A stretch of DNA of 64,000 bases. Origin: Alteriqipengyuania halimionae. Lineage in GTDB: Bacteria; Pseudomonadota; Alphaproteobacteria; Sphingomonadales; Sphingomonadaceae. Below the pieces are notes generated by a model. That model made no database searches and was not told the origin of the DNA. It worked only from the letters and a program-made list of their open reading frames with translations. A program made the position numbers and the translations under genes. Shown here in pieces: positions 40,775 to 57,613 of the stretch (the stretch's first letter is position 1; every line of letters begins with the position of its first letter). Where the stretch lies: assembly GCF_009827575.1 (NCBI RefSeq), contig NZ_WTYR01000001.1, positions 2,701,001 through 2,765,000 of the forward strand. The letters run 5' to 3'.

Positions 40775-43530
40775 GCGATCCGCGCCCGGACTCCCCCCGG
40801 GCGATCGTCGATCGCCGTGCGCTGGCGACGCGGATTGCGGATCTGGTGGCCGAGAAGGGCGCGTCAAAGGCGCGCCCTGAAGTCGTCGTGCTGCTCAAGC
40901 AGGCGCTGGAAGACGGGCGCTCCGAACTCGCGGATCGCCTTCTGGCGGCCCCCGGGGCGGGGCACGATATTGCGAGCGACAATGCCTATCTGATCGACCA
41001 GCTGCTGCGGGTCGTGCACGATCATGTCGTTCACGATGTGCTGCCCCAAGACGAAGAGATCCGGGATGCGGTCGATTCCGAGGAACGCTTCGCGATCATG
41101 GCGGTGGGCGGCTACGGGCGCGCTGAAATGGCGCCGCATTCGGACGTCGATATCGCTTTCATCGCCCCGCGCGCCGATGCGCCGTGGTGCGCAAAAGCGA
41201 TCGAGGCGATCCTCTATTTCCTGTGGGACCTCGGTCTGACGGTCGGACAGTCGATCCGCACGCCGAAGGAAACCGTGCAGCTGGCCAAGGACGATCTCAC
41301 GATCCGCACCGCGCTGCTCGAAGCACGTTTCGTATGGGGCGACCGCGCGATCTACGAAGACGTGAGGCGGCGCTTCTGGGCCGAAGTCGTCCATGGCAGC
41401 GAGAAGACGTATGTCGCCGAGAAGCTGGCCGAGCGCAGCGCGCGGCATGAACGGATGGGCGACAGTCGCTACGTCGTCGAGCCCAACGTCAAGGAAGGCA
41501 AGGGCGGGCTGCGCGATCTCCAGACGCTGTACTGGATCGGCAAATATATTCACCGCGTGCGTCATGGGGTGGACCTGATCGAGGCGGGGCTGTTCCGCCC
41601 CTCCGAATATCGCCAGTTCCGCCGGGCGGAGAATTTCTTCTGGGCGGTGCGCTGCCATCTCCACACCATCACCGATCGCAACGAGGACAGGCTGACCTTC
41701 GACGTGCAGCGCGAGGTCGCCGCACGGATGAACTTCGCCGATCGCCCAGGCAAGAGCGCGGTCGAGCGGTTCATGCAGTACTACTTCATGCAGGCCAAAC
41801 GCGTCGGCGCGCTGACCGGGGTGTTCCTCGCCCAGCTCGACGAGCAATTTCGCGGGGCGCCCCGTCGCGGCCTGCTGGCGACCTTCCGCCAGCGCAAGCG
41901 CGAGCTGCGCGGCTACACCGTCTATGGCGGAAAGATCGACGCGCCGACCGACGACTGGTTCAGGAAGGACCCGCAGCGTCTGATCGAGATTTTCCAGCTG
42001 GCGATCGACAATGGGCTCGAAGTCCATCCCGCCGCGATGCGCCGTGCTGCGCGCGACGCGGGACTGGTGCGCGAGCTGCGCGACGATCCGCGGGCCAATG
42101 CGATGTTCCTCGACATCCTCACGCACCGCGACCGGCCCGACATCGTGCTGCGGTGGATGAACGACACCGGGGTGTTCGGCCGTTTCGTGCCCGATTTCGG
42201 CCGCGTCAACGCGCAGATGCAGTTCGACATGTATCACCACTACACCGTCGACGAGCACACCATCCGGGCGATCGGCCTGCTGGCCCGGATCGAGGCCGGC
42301 GAGCTGCAGCGCGACCATCCGCGCGCGCGCGAACTGATCGAACAGCTTGCCAATCGCCGCGTGCTCTATGTCGCAGTGTTGCTGCACGATATCGCCAAGG
42401 GCCGTGGCGGCGACCATTCCCAGCTCGGAGCGGAGATCGCCGAAGAATTGTGTCCGCGTTTCGGAATGGACGAGGAAGAAGCCGAACTCGTCGCATGGCT
42501 GGTGCGCGAACACCTGCTGATGAGCCGCACGGCGTTCAAGCGCGACCTCGCCGACCCCCGCACGATCGAGGATTTCGCCGGCGACGTTCTGACGCTCGAG
42601 CGCTTGCGATTGCTCACCGTGCTGACCGTGGTCGATATCCGCGCGGTCGGCCCGGGGACATGGAACGACTGGAAACGCCAGCTGATCGGCTCGCTTTACG
42701 AACTGACCGAACAGCGGTTGCGGCTCGGCCACCAGAAACACGGGCGGCGCAGCTCGGTCTCGCGTCGGAAAAGCGCGGTGGGCGAATTGCTCGGCGCCAG
42801 GCACCCGCTGGTCGAGTATCCCGGCGAGACCCTGCCCGACAGTTACTGGATCGCCGAACCCGCCGATGTGATCGCGGAGAACCTCGCTTCGCTGGCCGCG
42901 TCCGAGCTTGGCGACATTGCGATCTCATGCCGTCCCGATCCCGAGCGCGGGGCGACTCTGGCAACTGTGATTGCGCCCGACCATCCGGGCCTGTTCTATC
43001 GCATCGCAGGCGGGATCAACGCGGCCGGCGGCAACATCATCGACGCGCGCATTCACACCACCGACAAGGGGGTGGCACTGGATAATTTCCTGCTTCAGGA
43101 TCCCAACGGTCAGCCGATGGGCGAGCGCGACCAGCTCGAACGGCTGCGCGAGAATATCGAAGACGCGCTCTCGCCCGAAGGCGATCCGCTCGAGCCGCAA
43201 TTGGCTCGCAAGCCGCAGACGCAGTGGCGCGCCGAAGCGTTCGATGTGCGCCCACGTGTGCTGTTCGACAACAAGGCCTCGAAACGGCTGACGGTGATCG
43301 AGGTCGTCGCGCAGGATCGGCCCGCACTGCTCTATCGTTTGGGCCGCGCGCTTTTCCGCGCCGGGTTGGTGGTCCATTCCGCTCACGTCGCGACCTATGG
43401 CGAGCGTGCGGCGGACGTGTTCTACGTCACCGACGAGGATGGCGCGAAGGTGAAAGACAAGGATCGCCTGCGCGCGATTGAACAGGCGCTGCTCGAAGCA
43501 AGCCGCCCAAAGGAACTCGAAGCGGCCTGA
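40771..43530 (+). CDS. glnD: [Protein-PII] uridylyltransferase / uridylyl-removing enzyme
   Basis: Bifunctional nitrogen sensor of 919 residues that uridylylates PII protein when glutamine is low and deuridylylates it when glutamine is high. Domains: nucleotidyltransferase (VGGYGRAEMAPHSDVDIAFI), GlnD PII-uridylyltransferase helical region, HD phosphohydrolase (VLLHDIAKGRGGDHSQLGA), and two C-terminal ACT domains (LATVIAPDHPGLFYRIAGGINAAG, and LTVIEVVAQDRPALLYRLGRAL) that bind glutamine. Full length. It overlaps the acyl-CoA ligase gene upstream and is followed after 12 bases by convergent gltX. No glnB or glnK is adjacent. Confidence 0.96.
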   Translation: MSDPRPDSPRAIVDRRALATRIADLVAEKGASKARPEVVVLLKQALEDGRSELADRLLAAPGAGHDIASDNAYLIDQLLRVVHDHVVHDVLPQDEEIRDAVDSEERFAIMAVGGYGRAEMAPHSDVDIAFIAPRADAPWCAKAIEAILYFLWDLGLTVGQSIRTPKETVQLAKDDLTIRTALLEARFVWGDRAIYEDVRRRFWAEVVHGSEKTYVAEKLAERSARHERMGDSRYVVEPNVKEGKGGLRDLQTLYWIGKYIHRVRHGVDLIEAGLFRPSEYRQFRRAENFFWAVRCHLHTITDRNEDRLTFDVQREVAARMNFADRPGKSAVERFMQYYFMQAKRVGALTGVFLAQLDEQFRGAPRRGLLATFRQRKRELRGYTVYGGKIDAPTDDWFRKDPQRLIEIFQLAIDNGLEVHPAAMRRAARDAGLVRELRDDPRANAMFLDILTHRDRPDIVLRWMNDTGVFGRFVPDFGRVNAQMQFDMYHHYTVDEHTIRAIGLLARIEAGELQRDHPRARELIEQLANRRVLYVAVLLHDIAKGRGGDHSQLGAEIAEELCPRFGMDEEEAELVAWLVREHLLMSRTAFKRDLADPRTIEDFAGDVLTLERLRLLTVLTVVDIRAVGPGTWNDWKRQLIGSLYELTEQRLRLGHQKHGRRSSVSRRKSAVGELLGARHPLVEYPGETLPDSYWIAEPADVIAENLASLAASELGDIAISCRPDPERGATLATVIAPDHPGLFYRIAGGINAAGGNIIDARIHTTDKGVALDNFLLQDPNGQPMGERDQLERLRENIEDALSPEGDPLEPQLARKPQTQWRAEAFDVRPRVLFDNKASKRLTVIEVVAQDRPALLYRLGRALFRAGLVVHSAHVATYGERAADVFYVTDEDGAKVKDKDRLRAIEQALLEASRPKELEAA

Positions 43531-43542
43531 AGCCGGTGGGCG

Positions 43543-44880
43543 TTATGCCGCCGCCGCCTCGAGCCTCTCCAACGCGGTCTCGCGGCCAATCAGCGGCAGC
43601 AGCGCGCCCATATCCGGCCCGTGCTCGCGACCGGTCAGTGCCTGGCGCAACGGTAGAAAGAGCTCCTTGCCCTTACGCCCGGTGGTTTCCTTCAGCGTGC
43701 TGGTGAGCACGTGCCACGGGTTCTCGTCCCACTCGATCGCCTTGAGCGCGTTGGCCGCCTGCGACATGTAGAAGCGCGTCTGTTCGTTGAACGCGGGCGG
43801 CACGACCGTACCGGTCACCACGGCCCACCATTCACCTGCTTCGTCCACGCGCGTCAGGTTCGGGCGGATCGCTTCCCATCCGGCTTCATCCATCCCGTCC
43901 GGTACGCGACCAGCGACCTGGGCGAAGGGCAGGCGGTGGACGATCTGCGCATTGAGGCGGTCCAGCTCGGCTTCGTCGAACTTCGCCGGGGCGCGTCCGA
44001 AAGTGGAGAGGTCGAAACCCTCGATCAGCACTTCGCGCTCGACGATCGCCTCGACCGGCAGCGAGGTGCCGAGCCGGGCCAGCAGCGAGAGCAGCGCCTC
44101 GGGTTCGAGGCCTTGTTCGCGCAGCGCTCTGGCCGACAGCGAGCCGAGCCGTTTCGACAGTTTGCCTTCCTTGCCCACCAGCAGCGCCTCATGCGCGAAG
44201 CGCGGCGGTTCGGCGCCGAGCGCCTCGAACATCTGAACCTGCGCGGCCGTGTTGGAGACGTGGTCTTCCCCGCGCAGCACGTCGGTGATGCCCATCTCGA
44301 TATCGTCGACCGCGCTCGGCAGCATGTAGAGCCATGAACCGTCGCCACGGCGGATGACCGGGTCGGAGAGTTGAGCCGGATCGAATTTGACCGGTCCGCG
44401 GATACCGTCATCCCACGCGATCGGAGCATCGTGATCGAGCTTGAATCGCCAGTGCGGCTCTTCTCCGACCGCTGCCTTGGAGGCGCGATCCTCGTCTGTC
44501 AGCTCGAGCGCTGCGCGATCGTAGATCGGCGGCAGACCGCGCCCCAGCTGGATCTTGCGCTTGAGCTCCAACTCCTGCGCGGTTTCGTAGCAGGGATAGA
44601 CCCGGCCCGCTTCGTGCAGCTTGTCGAATGCCTGGTCATATAGCTTGAAACGGTCCGATTGCCGCTCCTCGCCATCGGGTTCGATTCCCAGCCAGGCGAG
44701 ATCCTCGCGGATCGCTTCGACGAACGTTTCTTCGGAGCGCTCGCTGTCCGTATCGTCGATCCTCAGCAGGAACCGCCCGCCATGCTTCTTGGCAAGGAGC
44801 CAATTGTGCAGGGCGGTGCGCAGATTGCCGACATGCAGCAGACCAGTGGGCGAGGGGGCGAAACGCGTGACGATGGTCAT
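43543..44880 (-). CDS. gltX: Glutamyl-tRNA synthetase
   Basis: Class I aminoacyl-tRNA synthetase of 445 residues that charges tRNA with glutamate. The first motif is FAPSPTGLLHVGNLRTALHNW (HIGH-like), and the second is EGKLSKRLGSLS (KLSKR). The length is at the short end of the family, and alphaproteobacteria frequently carry two GluRS-type enzymes, so a second copy with overlapping tRNA-Gln role is possible elsewhere. It is convergent with glnD and is not obviously in an operon; the next gene upstream on its strand ends 26 bases away across its start region. Confidence 0.94.
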   Translation of the reverse strand: MTIVTRFAPSPTGLLHVGNLRTALHNWLLAKKHGGRFLLRIDDTDSERSEETFVEAIREDLAWLGIEPDGEERQSDRFKLYDQAFDKLHEAGRVYPCYETAQELELKRKIQLGRGLPPIYDRAALELTDEDRASKAAVGEEPHWRFKLDHDAPIAWDDGIRGPVKFDPAQLSDPVIRRGDGSWLYMLPSAVDDIEMGITDVLRGEDHVSNTAAQVQMFEALGAEPPRFAHEALLVGKEGKLSKRLGSLSARALREQGLEPEALLSLLARLGTSLPVEAIVEREVLIEGFDLSTFGRAPAKFDEAELDRLNAQIVHRLPFAQVAGRVPDGMDEAGWEAIRPNLTRVDEAGEWWAVVTGTVVPPAFNEQTRFYMSQAANALKAIEWDENPWHVLTSTLKETTGRKGKELFLPLRQALTGREHGPDMGALLPLIGRETALERLEAAAA

Positions 44881-44906
44881 GGGTGCGCTTTAGCGGTGCA
44901 CGGCAC

Positions 44907-45398
44907 TTATTGCGAGAACAGGGTGACGCTGCGTCCGTTTCCGCTCAGTTCGATGCCGTTGGCCCGCGTGCGCTCTGCGCCGGTGGCAGCATCGATGGCT
45001 TCACCCAGCGCGATCCATTCCCGGGTTCGGCGAAAGATTGGGCAATTCGCCGCATTGTCTTCATGCATCAAGAAACGTTTGGTTTCGAGTACGCCCTTTT
45101 CATAGGCATAGCGCCAATGACGTGCGCCACAGCCTTGCCCGTCATGGATCTCGGTGTCCGTGATTGACAGCGCGAAGCCGACCGGAATGTCGAGTTCCTT
45201 TCCGTCAATGCCAGCCACGCGATATTCGCCCACCAGCGATTGCGGCACATCGATCTTGTCGGCCGCAGCAGCATTGTCGGGCGCGCTCGCAGTGCTGTCG
45301 ATGGCGGGCGTGGCATCCCCCTCTTCGGGATTGTCCTGCACCGGCTGGCATGCGGCCAGCGCGAATGCCGGGGCGAGGATCGTGGCGAGAATCTTCAT
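44907..45398 (-). CDS. Lipoprotein with META/HslJ-like domain
   Basis: A 163-residue predicted lipoprotein. The signal ends in lipobox ALAAC (Cys about 17), followed by an Ala/Asp-rich linker. The domain begins LVGEYRVAGIDGKELDIPVGFALSIT and contains IHDGQGCGARHWRYAY and NCPIFRRTREWIALGEAI. The pattern (W/Y-x-V..IdGk...L.f....GCG) looks like a META/HslJ domain, but with moderate confidence. The ATG at 45398 overlaps the nadE stop (ATGA), so it is co-translated with nadE. No known link to NAD synthesis. Confidence 0.7.
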   Translation of the reverse strand: MKILATILAPAFALAACQPVQDNPEEGDATPAIDSTASAPDNAAAADKIDVPQSLVGEYRVAGIDGKELDIPVGFALSITDTEIHDGQGCGARHWRYAYEKGVLETKRFLMHEDNAANCPIFRRTREWIALGEAIDAATGAERTRANGIELSGNGRSVTLFSQ

Positions 45399-47053
45399 TG
45401 CGCGGTCCTGAAGCCGTGGGTGATCGGATAGCGGCGGTCGCGGCCGAAATTCTTGGTGCCGAGCTTGACGCCCGGCGCGCTCTGGCGGCGCTTGTATTCG
45501 GCGCGGTGGAGCAGGTTCTCGACATGGATCACGGTTGCGCGGTCGAAGCCCTTCGACACCAGCTCGTCGACCCCCTGTTCGTGTTCGACGAGGCCGAGCA
45601 GGATCGCATCGAGCACGTCGTAAGGCGGGAGCGAATCCTCGTCCTTCTGATCGGGGCGAAGCTCGGCGCTCGGCGGGCGGTCGATGATACCTTGCGGGAT
45701 CACCTCGCCGCCCGGTCCCCTGGCGAGCCGCGGTACCGCTGTGTTGCGCCAGCGTGCCATGCGAAACACCGTGGTCTTGTAGGCGTCCTTCAGCGGGTTG
45801 TAGCCGCCCGCCATGTCGCCATAGATCGTGGCGTAGCCGACGCTCATTTCGCTCTTGTTGCCGGTGGTCAGCACCATCGGCCCGAACTTGTTCGAGAGGG
45901 CCATCAGCGTGACGCCGCGAATGCGCGACTGGATGTTCTCTTCGGTCAGGTCGACTTCGGTGTCGGCGAAATCGCTTTCGAGCATTTCGTCGAAGCCCTT
46001 CACCGCGGGTGCGATCGGGATTACCGAATGCCGCACGCCCAGCGCCGAGGCGCATTCTTCGGCCAGACCGAGGCTGAGCGAAACCGTGTAGCGCGAGGGC
46101 ATCATCACGCACCACACCCGCTCAGGGCCCAATGCATCGACCGCGAGCGCGGCGACCACGGCGCTGTCGATCCCGCCCGACAAGCCGATCACGACGCCGG
46201 GCATGTGGTTGCGGTTCACGTAGTCGCGGGTGGCAACCATCATCGCGCACCAGGCATCCTCGGGATGTTCGGCGAGATCCTCCTCGACGCCTTCCTCGCA
46301 AAACCAACCGCTTTCGCCCCGCTTCCAGACCGACGTGACTTCCTGTTCGCCCCAGTCGATCATCTGGATCGCCAGGCTCCCGTCGCCGTTCACGACGAAG
46401 CTCGCCCCGTCGAACACCAGTTCGTCCTGCCCGCCCACGCGATTGACATAGGCGAGGGGGAGACCGGTTTCCTCGGCCCGGCGCACGCAGACGTTTTCGA
46501 GCCGGAGCTGGTCCTTCTCGATTTCGTAGGGGCTGCCATTGGGCGACAGCAGCATCTCCGCGCCCTGCGTCTTGAGATAGGCGCAGACCTTGGGGTGCCA
46601 GATATCCTCGCAAATCGGCAGGCCGATCTTCACGCCCTTGAACTCGACCGGTTCGGGCAATGGGCCGGGGGTGAAATGGCGGCGCTCGTCGAACGTGCCG
46701 TAATTGGGCAACTCGTGCTTGTAACGGATCGCCGCAATTCGCCCGTCGCACAGCAGCGCGGTGCCGTTGTAGAGCAGGCCGTCGTCGCGAAACACGCTGC
46801 CCACCAGCATCGCCGGGCCGCCATCGGCGGTGTCCCTGGCCAGATCCTCCAGCGCGTGCGCGGCGCGTTCGATCAGGGCGGGCTTCAGGATCAGGTCTTC
46901 GGGCGGATAGCCGATCAGCTGCATCTCGGGGTAGAGCACGAGATCGCACCCATCGGCCCGCGCGCGCGCTTCGCGCATCAGTTCGACGTTCTTGGCAATG
47001 TCCCCGACCCACTGGGTCATCTGGACGAGGCGGATCGTGAGCGTGTCGACCAT
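45395..47053 (-). CDS. nadE: Glutamine-dependent NAD+ synthetase
   Basis: Last enzyme of NAD synthesis, 552 residues. The N-terminal nitrilase-type glutaminase has the Glu-Lys-Cys triad (VLYPEMQLIGYPPEDL, YKHELPNYGTFDERRHF, GLPICEDIWHP). The C-terminal synthetase has the P-loop VIGLSGGIDSAVVAALAVD and TTGNKSEMSVGYATIYGDMAGG. The start ATG 47053 is chosen because the open frame continues upstream through the rpoC terminator. The stop overlaps a small lipoprotein gene. Together with nadB at 1-1354, it marks two of the steps of the aspartate-to-NAD route. Confidence 0.95.
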   Translation of the reverse strand: MVDTLTIRLVQMTQWVGDIAKNVELMREARARADGCDLVLYPEMQLIGYPPEDLILKPALIERAAHALEDLARDTADGGPAMLVGSVFRDDGLLYNGTALLCDGRIAAIRYKHELPNYGTFDERRHFTPGPLPEPVEFKGVKIGLPICEDIWHPKVCAYLKTQGAEMLLSPNGSPYEIEKDQLRLENVCVRRAEETGLPLAYVNRVGGQDELVFDGASFVVNGDGSLAIQMIDWGEQEVTSVWKRGESGWFCEEGVEEDLAEHPEDAWCAMMVATRDYVNRNHMPGVVIGLSGGIDSAVVAALAVDALGPERVWCVMMPSRYTVSLSLGLAEECASALGVRHSVIPIAPAVKGFDEMLESDFADTEVDLTEENIQSRIRGVTLMALSNKFGPMVLTTGNKSEMSVGYATIYGDMAGGYNPLKDAYKTTVFRMARWRNTAVPRLARGPGGEVIPQGIIDRPPSAELRPDQKDEDSLPPYDVLDAILLGLVEHEQGVDELVSKGFDRATVIHVENLLHRAEYKRRQSAPGVKLGTKNFGRDRRYPITHGFRTAQ

Positions 47054-47103
47054 GCCTCGACGCTTAGGCAAGGCCGCGCGACTTGCATAGTTCCAACCGG
47101 CAC

Positions 47104-47140
47104 GAAAAAGGCCCGGCAGATCGCTCTGCCGGGCCGTTTT
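47104..47140 (-). terminator. Intrinsic terminator of rpoC
   Basis: GGCCCGGCAG (47110-47119) pairs perfectly with CTGCCGGGCC (47126-47135) around a 6-base loop, 34 bases beyond the rpoC stop. The minus-strand product ends in TTTTT, and the plus-strand side also has TTTT, so the element works in both directions in principle, but only the minus strand carries a gene ending here. Confidence 0.92.
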
Positions 47141-47173
47141 CTTTGGCACGAGGGCCGTGGATGGCGGTGCCGC

Positions 47174-51469
<4,296 letters not shown>

Positions 51470-51528
51470 GACTTAAATCCCATTCGGGTAATTCTCTCGG
51501 GGCGGAAGCGGGTGGGGGTCGAAACCCC

Positions 51529-55734
<4,206 letters not shown>

Positions 55735-55932
55735 AAAGGAACGCCTCTTGTGTTTGCGCCGGCCCGGCAGGTGGGCGGGCGCGAATTCGTCTACTCATGC
55801 GCGTGAGCGATACCGGGACGCGAAAAGGCCGCAGCGTAGGACGCACCGATTCCGGCGGCCAGCTGCAGCTTACAAACGTCGCGATATGGAAAGCCTGCTT
55901 CCGTCCCTGGCCAAAACCCGCGCATGAATCGG

Positions 55933-55949
55933 CCTTGCTCGAAGCAAGC
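55933..55949 (-). promoter_or_regulatory. Short hairpin in the rpoB leader
   Basis: CTTGC-TTCGA-GCAAG in the minus-strand transcript forms a 5- to 6-bp stem about 12 bases downstream of the -10 element, so it would form soon after transcription start. A possible leader structure; role unknown. Confidence 0.3.
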
Positions 55950-55960
55950 GGTCGGAAAGG

Positions 55961-55989
55961 CATGTAGGAATTGCGCCGCGCGGGGTCAA
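55961..55989 (-). promoter_or_regulatory. rpoB: Sigma-70-type promoter of rpoBC
   Basis: On the minus strand TTGACC (55984-55989) and TACATG (55961-55966) are separated by 17 bases, the optimal spacing. This predicts transcription start near 55954 and a 5' leader of about 220 bases before the rpoB ATG at 55734. The leader contains a small hairpin (55933-55949). Confidence 0.75.
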
Positions 55990-56027
55990 GATACGGAATC
56001 GGCGGGAAAAGGATAATCGGTCGATGC

Positions 56028-56090
56028 ATATCGTTTTTCGATATTATCGATTGACGATAAGGGATCGCTCCATCATATCGAATTTCGATA
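56028..56090 (+). promoter_or_regulatory. Three operator-like dyads in the DUF2975-XRE promoter
   Basis: Three inverted repeats share the half-site TATCG/CGATA with a 5-base spacer. IR1 is ATATCG-ttttt-CGATAT (56028-56044), IR2 is TTATCG-attga-CGATAA (56044-56060), and IR3 is TATCG-aattt-CGATA (56076-56090). IR2 contains the -35 hexamer TTGACG, and IR3 overlaps the -10 region and ends at the Shine-Dalgarno. The small XRE regulator encoded downstream is the obvious candidate to bind here and repress its own operon. Confidence 0.75.
56051..56079 (+). promoter_or_regulatory. Promoter of the DUF2975-XRE-membrane protein operon
   Basis: TTGACG (56051-56056) and CATATC (56074-56079; or TCATAT one base earlier) are spaced 17 (16) bases. 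A strong Shine-Dalgarno AAGGAGG (56090-56096) precedes ATG 56104. The promoter is embedded in two of the three dyads, so binding there would block polymerase. Confidence 0.7.
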
Positions 56091-56103
56091 AGGAGGCGAT
56101 TCG

Positions 56104-56610
56104 ATGATGCTGACGACAACCATCTGGCTCTTGCGCGTGTGCAATTGGCTCAACTGGATTCTCGCTGCGCTATTCGCCGCCCTCGGATCGATACTGCTGA
56201 TCGATCCCAACCAGTTTCGCGAGCGTTTCATCGCCGTGTTCTCGAACACCGGGGGCGAGGCAATCTTCATCTATTTGGCGGTGGCCTGCGCGGCGGTGCT
56301 CCCGGTCGCCTTCGCAATCCACCTGATCCTCACCCGCCTGATCGCCCTTGTCCGCGACACGCAGGCCGGTGCTGCCTTCAGCGAACGCAATGCGAAGCGG
56401 TTGGCGACGGTCGCGTGGGCGTTGCTGGCCATCAACTTGCTCGATCTGGCGTTCGGACAAGTCTCGATCTGGGCCAGCGCGGTGAGCGGGGAGTATTTCG
56501 GCTGGTCTCCTTCGGTGGCCGGGTGGCTCGCCGTTCCGCTGCTTCTGGTGCTGGCCAAGGTCTTTCGCGAAGGTGCCGCCATGCGCGAAGACCTGGAGGG
56601 TACGGTCTGA
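56104..56610 (+). CDS. DUF2975 membrane protein
   Basis: A 168-residue protein with four predicted helices: LRVCNWLNWILAALFAALGSILL; AIFIYLAVACAAVLPVAFAIHLIL; VAWALLAINLLDLAFG; and SVAGWLAVPLLLVLAKVFREG. The order and the C-terminal segment FREGAAMREDLEGTV fit DUF2975, a family almost always encoded directly before a small XRE regulator. Function unknown; the pairing suggests that the membrane protein senses a signal or controls the regulator. Its TGA overlaps the regulator ATG by one base. Confidence 0.85.
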   Translation: MMLTTTIWLLRVCNWLNWILAALFAALGSILLIDPNQFRERFIAVFSNTGGEAIFIYLAVACAAVLPVAFAIHLILTRLIALVRDTQAGAAFSERNAKRLATVAWALLAINLLDLAFGQVSIWASAVSGEYFGWSPSVAGWLAVPLLLVLAKVFREGAAMREDLEGTV

Positions 56611-56846
56611 TGCCAGCCGAAAACACTTCAGGCATTTCTGTCAGGCTCGACGCGCTGCTGCAGGAGCGCGGCATGACGCTGACCGAGCTTTCCGAACGGA
56701 TCGGACTGACCCTCGCCAACCTATCCATCCTGAAGACGGGCAAGGCCAAGGCGATCCGCTTCTCCACGCTCGAGGCAATCTGTCGCGAACTCGATTGCCA
56801 GCCTGGTGAGCTACTCACCTATCACGATGAAGGAACACGCTCATGA
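56610..56846 (+). CDS. Small XRE/Cro-C1 family transcriptional regulator
   Basis: A 78-residue protein that is little more than a helix-turn-helix: VRLDALLQERGMTLTELSERIGLTLANLSILKTGKAKAIRFSTLEAICRELDCQPGELL. This form (YozG/HipB-like) typically follows DUF2975 genes. The three TATCG/CGATA dyads in the operon promoter are a likely binding target (inference). The stop TGA overlaps the next gene's ATG (ATGA). Confidence 0.9.
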   Translation: MPAENTSGISVRLDALLQERGMTLTELSERIGLTLANLSILKTGKAKAIRFSTLEAICRELDCQPGELLTYHDEGTRS

Positions 56847-57613
56847 AATGGATCATGCAATTCGGACGCGATGCAATCGGCAGCTTCGGCGACGGCTTGC
56901 GCGCCATGAAAGGGCTCCCCTGGCTGTTTGCCGCGATCGTCCTGTGGGAATTCGCCCAGCATATCGTCGAAGTCCGGATCGGGATGTTCGAGAGCGTCGA
57001 GCAGGCGCGCGCTGTCGGTGGCGATGCGTTGCGCATGGTGTTCGGCTGGATCAAGATGCTTTCGGTCTATCTGGGCGGGTTCTTCGTGATCCGCTACCTT
57101 GCTTTGCGCAACGATGGCCTCGCGCTCGCGCCTGTGGGCACGGCGCTGGGCCGCTATGCGCCGTATCTCGTCTACTCCTTGATCCTGTTTGCTGCGATCT
57201 TCTACACACGGGCATTTGCTCCCGCGGCCCATGTCGACACGATCAGGGCCGTGGTGGGCCTGTCGCAGGTCCTCGTCGAACCGTTGCTGATGGCGTGGGT
57301 CGTTGCAACCGCGACCGACGGGGCGATTGGCAACCCGCTATCCTCGGCAAGGCGCACCGGCTGGCTCTACCTTTATGCGCTGCCGCTGTTCCTGCTCGTG
57401 CGCATTCCGATCAATCTTTTGCACGGCGCACTGAACTCGGAGGCGATAGGGCGATCGCAAGGAGTCTTGTGGAGCATGCTTGCGGTCGATGCCGTCGTGG
57501 TCGGCATCCTGATCGCCGTCGTTCCCGCGATCTCGGTGAGGGTGGCACGGCGCATCCGCGAGAAACAAGCGAATGTCACTACGCAGCACGCGGCGACCTC
57601 GGTCCCGGCCTAA
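56843..57613 (+). CDS. Polytopic membrane protein of unknown function
   Basis: A 256-residue protein with about six predicted helices: GLPWLFAAIVLWEFAQHIVEV; MLSVYLGGFFVIRYLAL; YAPYLVYSLILFAAIFYT; VLVEPLLMAWVVATA; WLYLYALPLFLLVRIPINLL; and AVDAVVVGILIAVVPAISV. A basic C-terminal tail faces the cytoplasm. I recognise no family. The ATGA overlap with the XRE gene puts it under the same promoter, so it is probably a third component of the DUF2975/XRE unit. The 3' end overlaps the convergent methionine gene by four bases. Confidence 0.78.
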   Translation: MKWIMQFGRDAIGSFGDGLRAMKGLPWLFAAIVLWEFAQHIVEVRIGMFESVEQARAVGGDALRMVFGWIKMLSVYLGGFFVIRYLALRNDGLALAPVGTALGRYAPYLVYSLILFAAIFYTRAFAPAAHVDTIRAVVGLSQVLVEPLLMAWVVATATDGAIGNPLSSARRTGWLYLYALPLFLLVRIPINLLHGALNSEAIGRSQGVLWSMLAVDAVVVGILIAVVPAISVRVARRIREKQANVTTQHAATSVPA

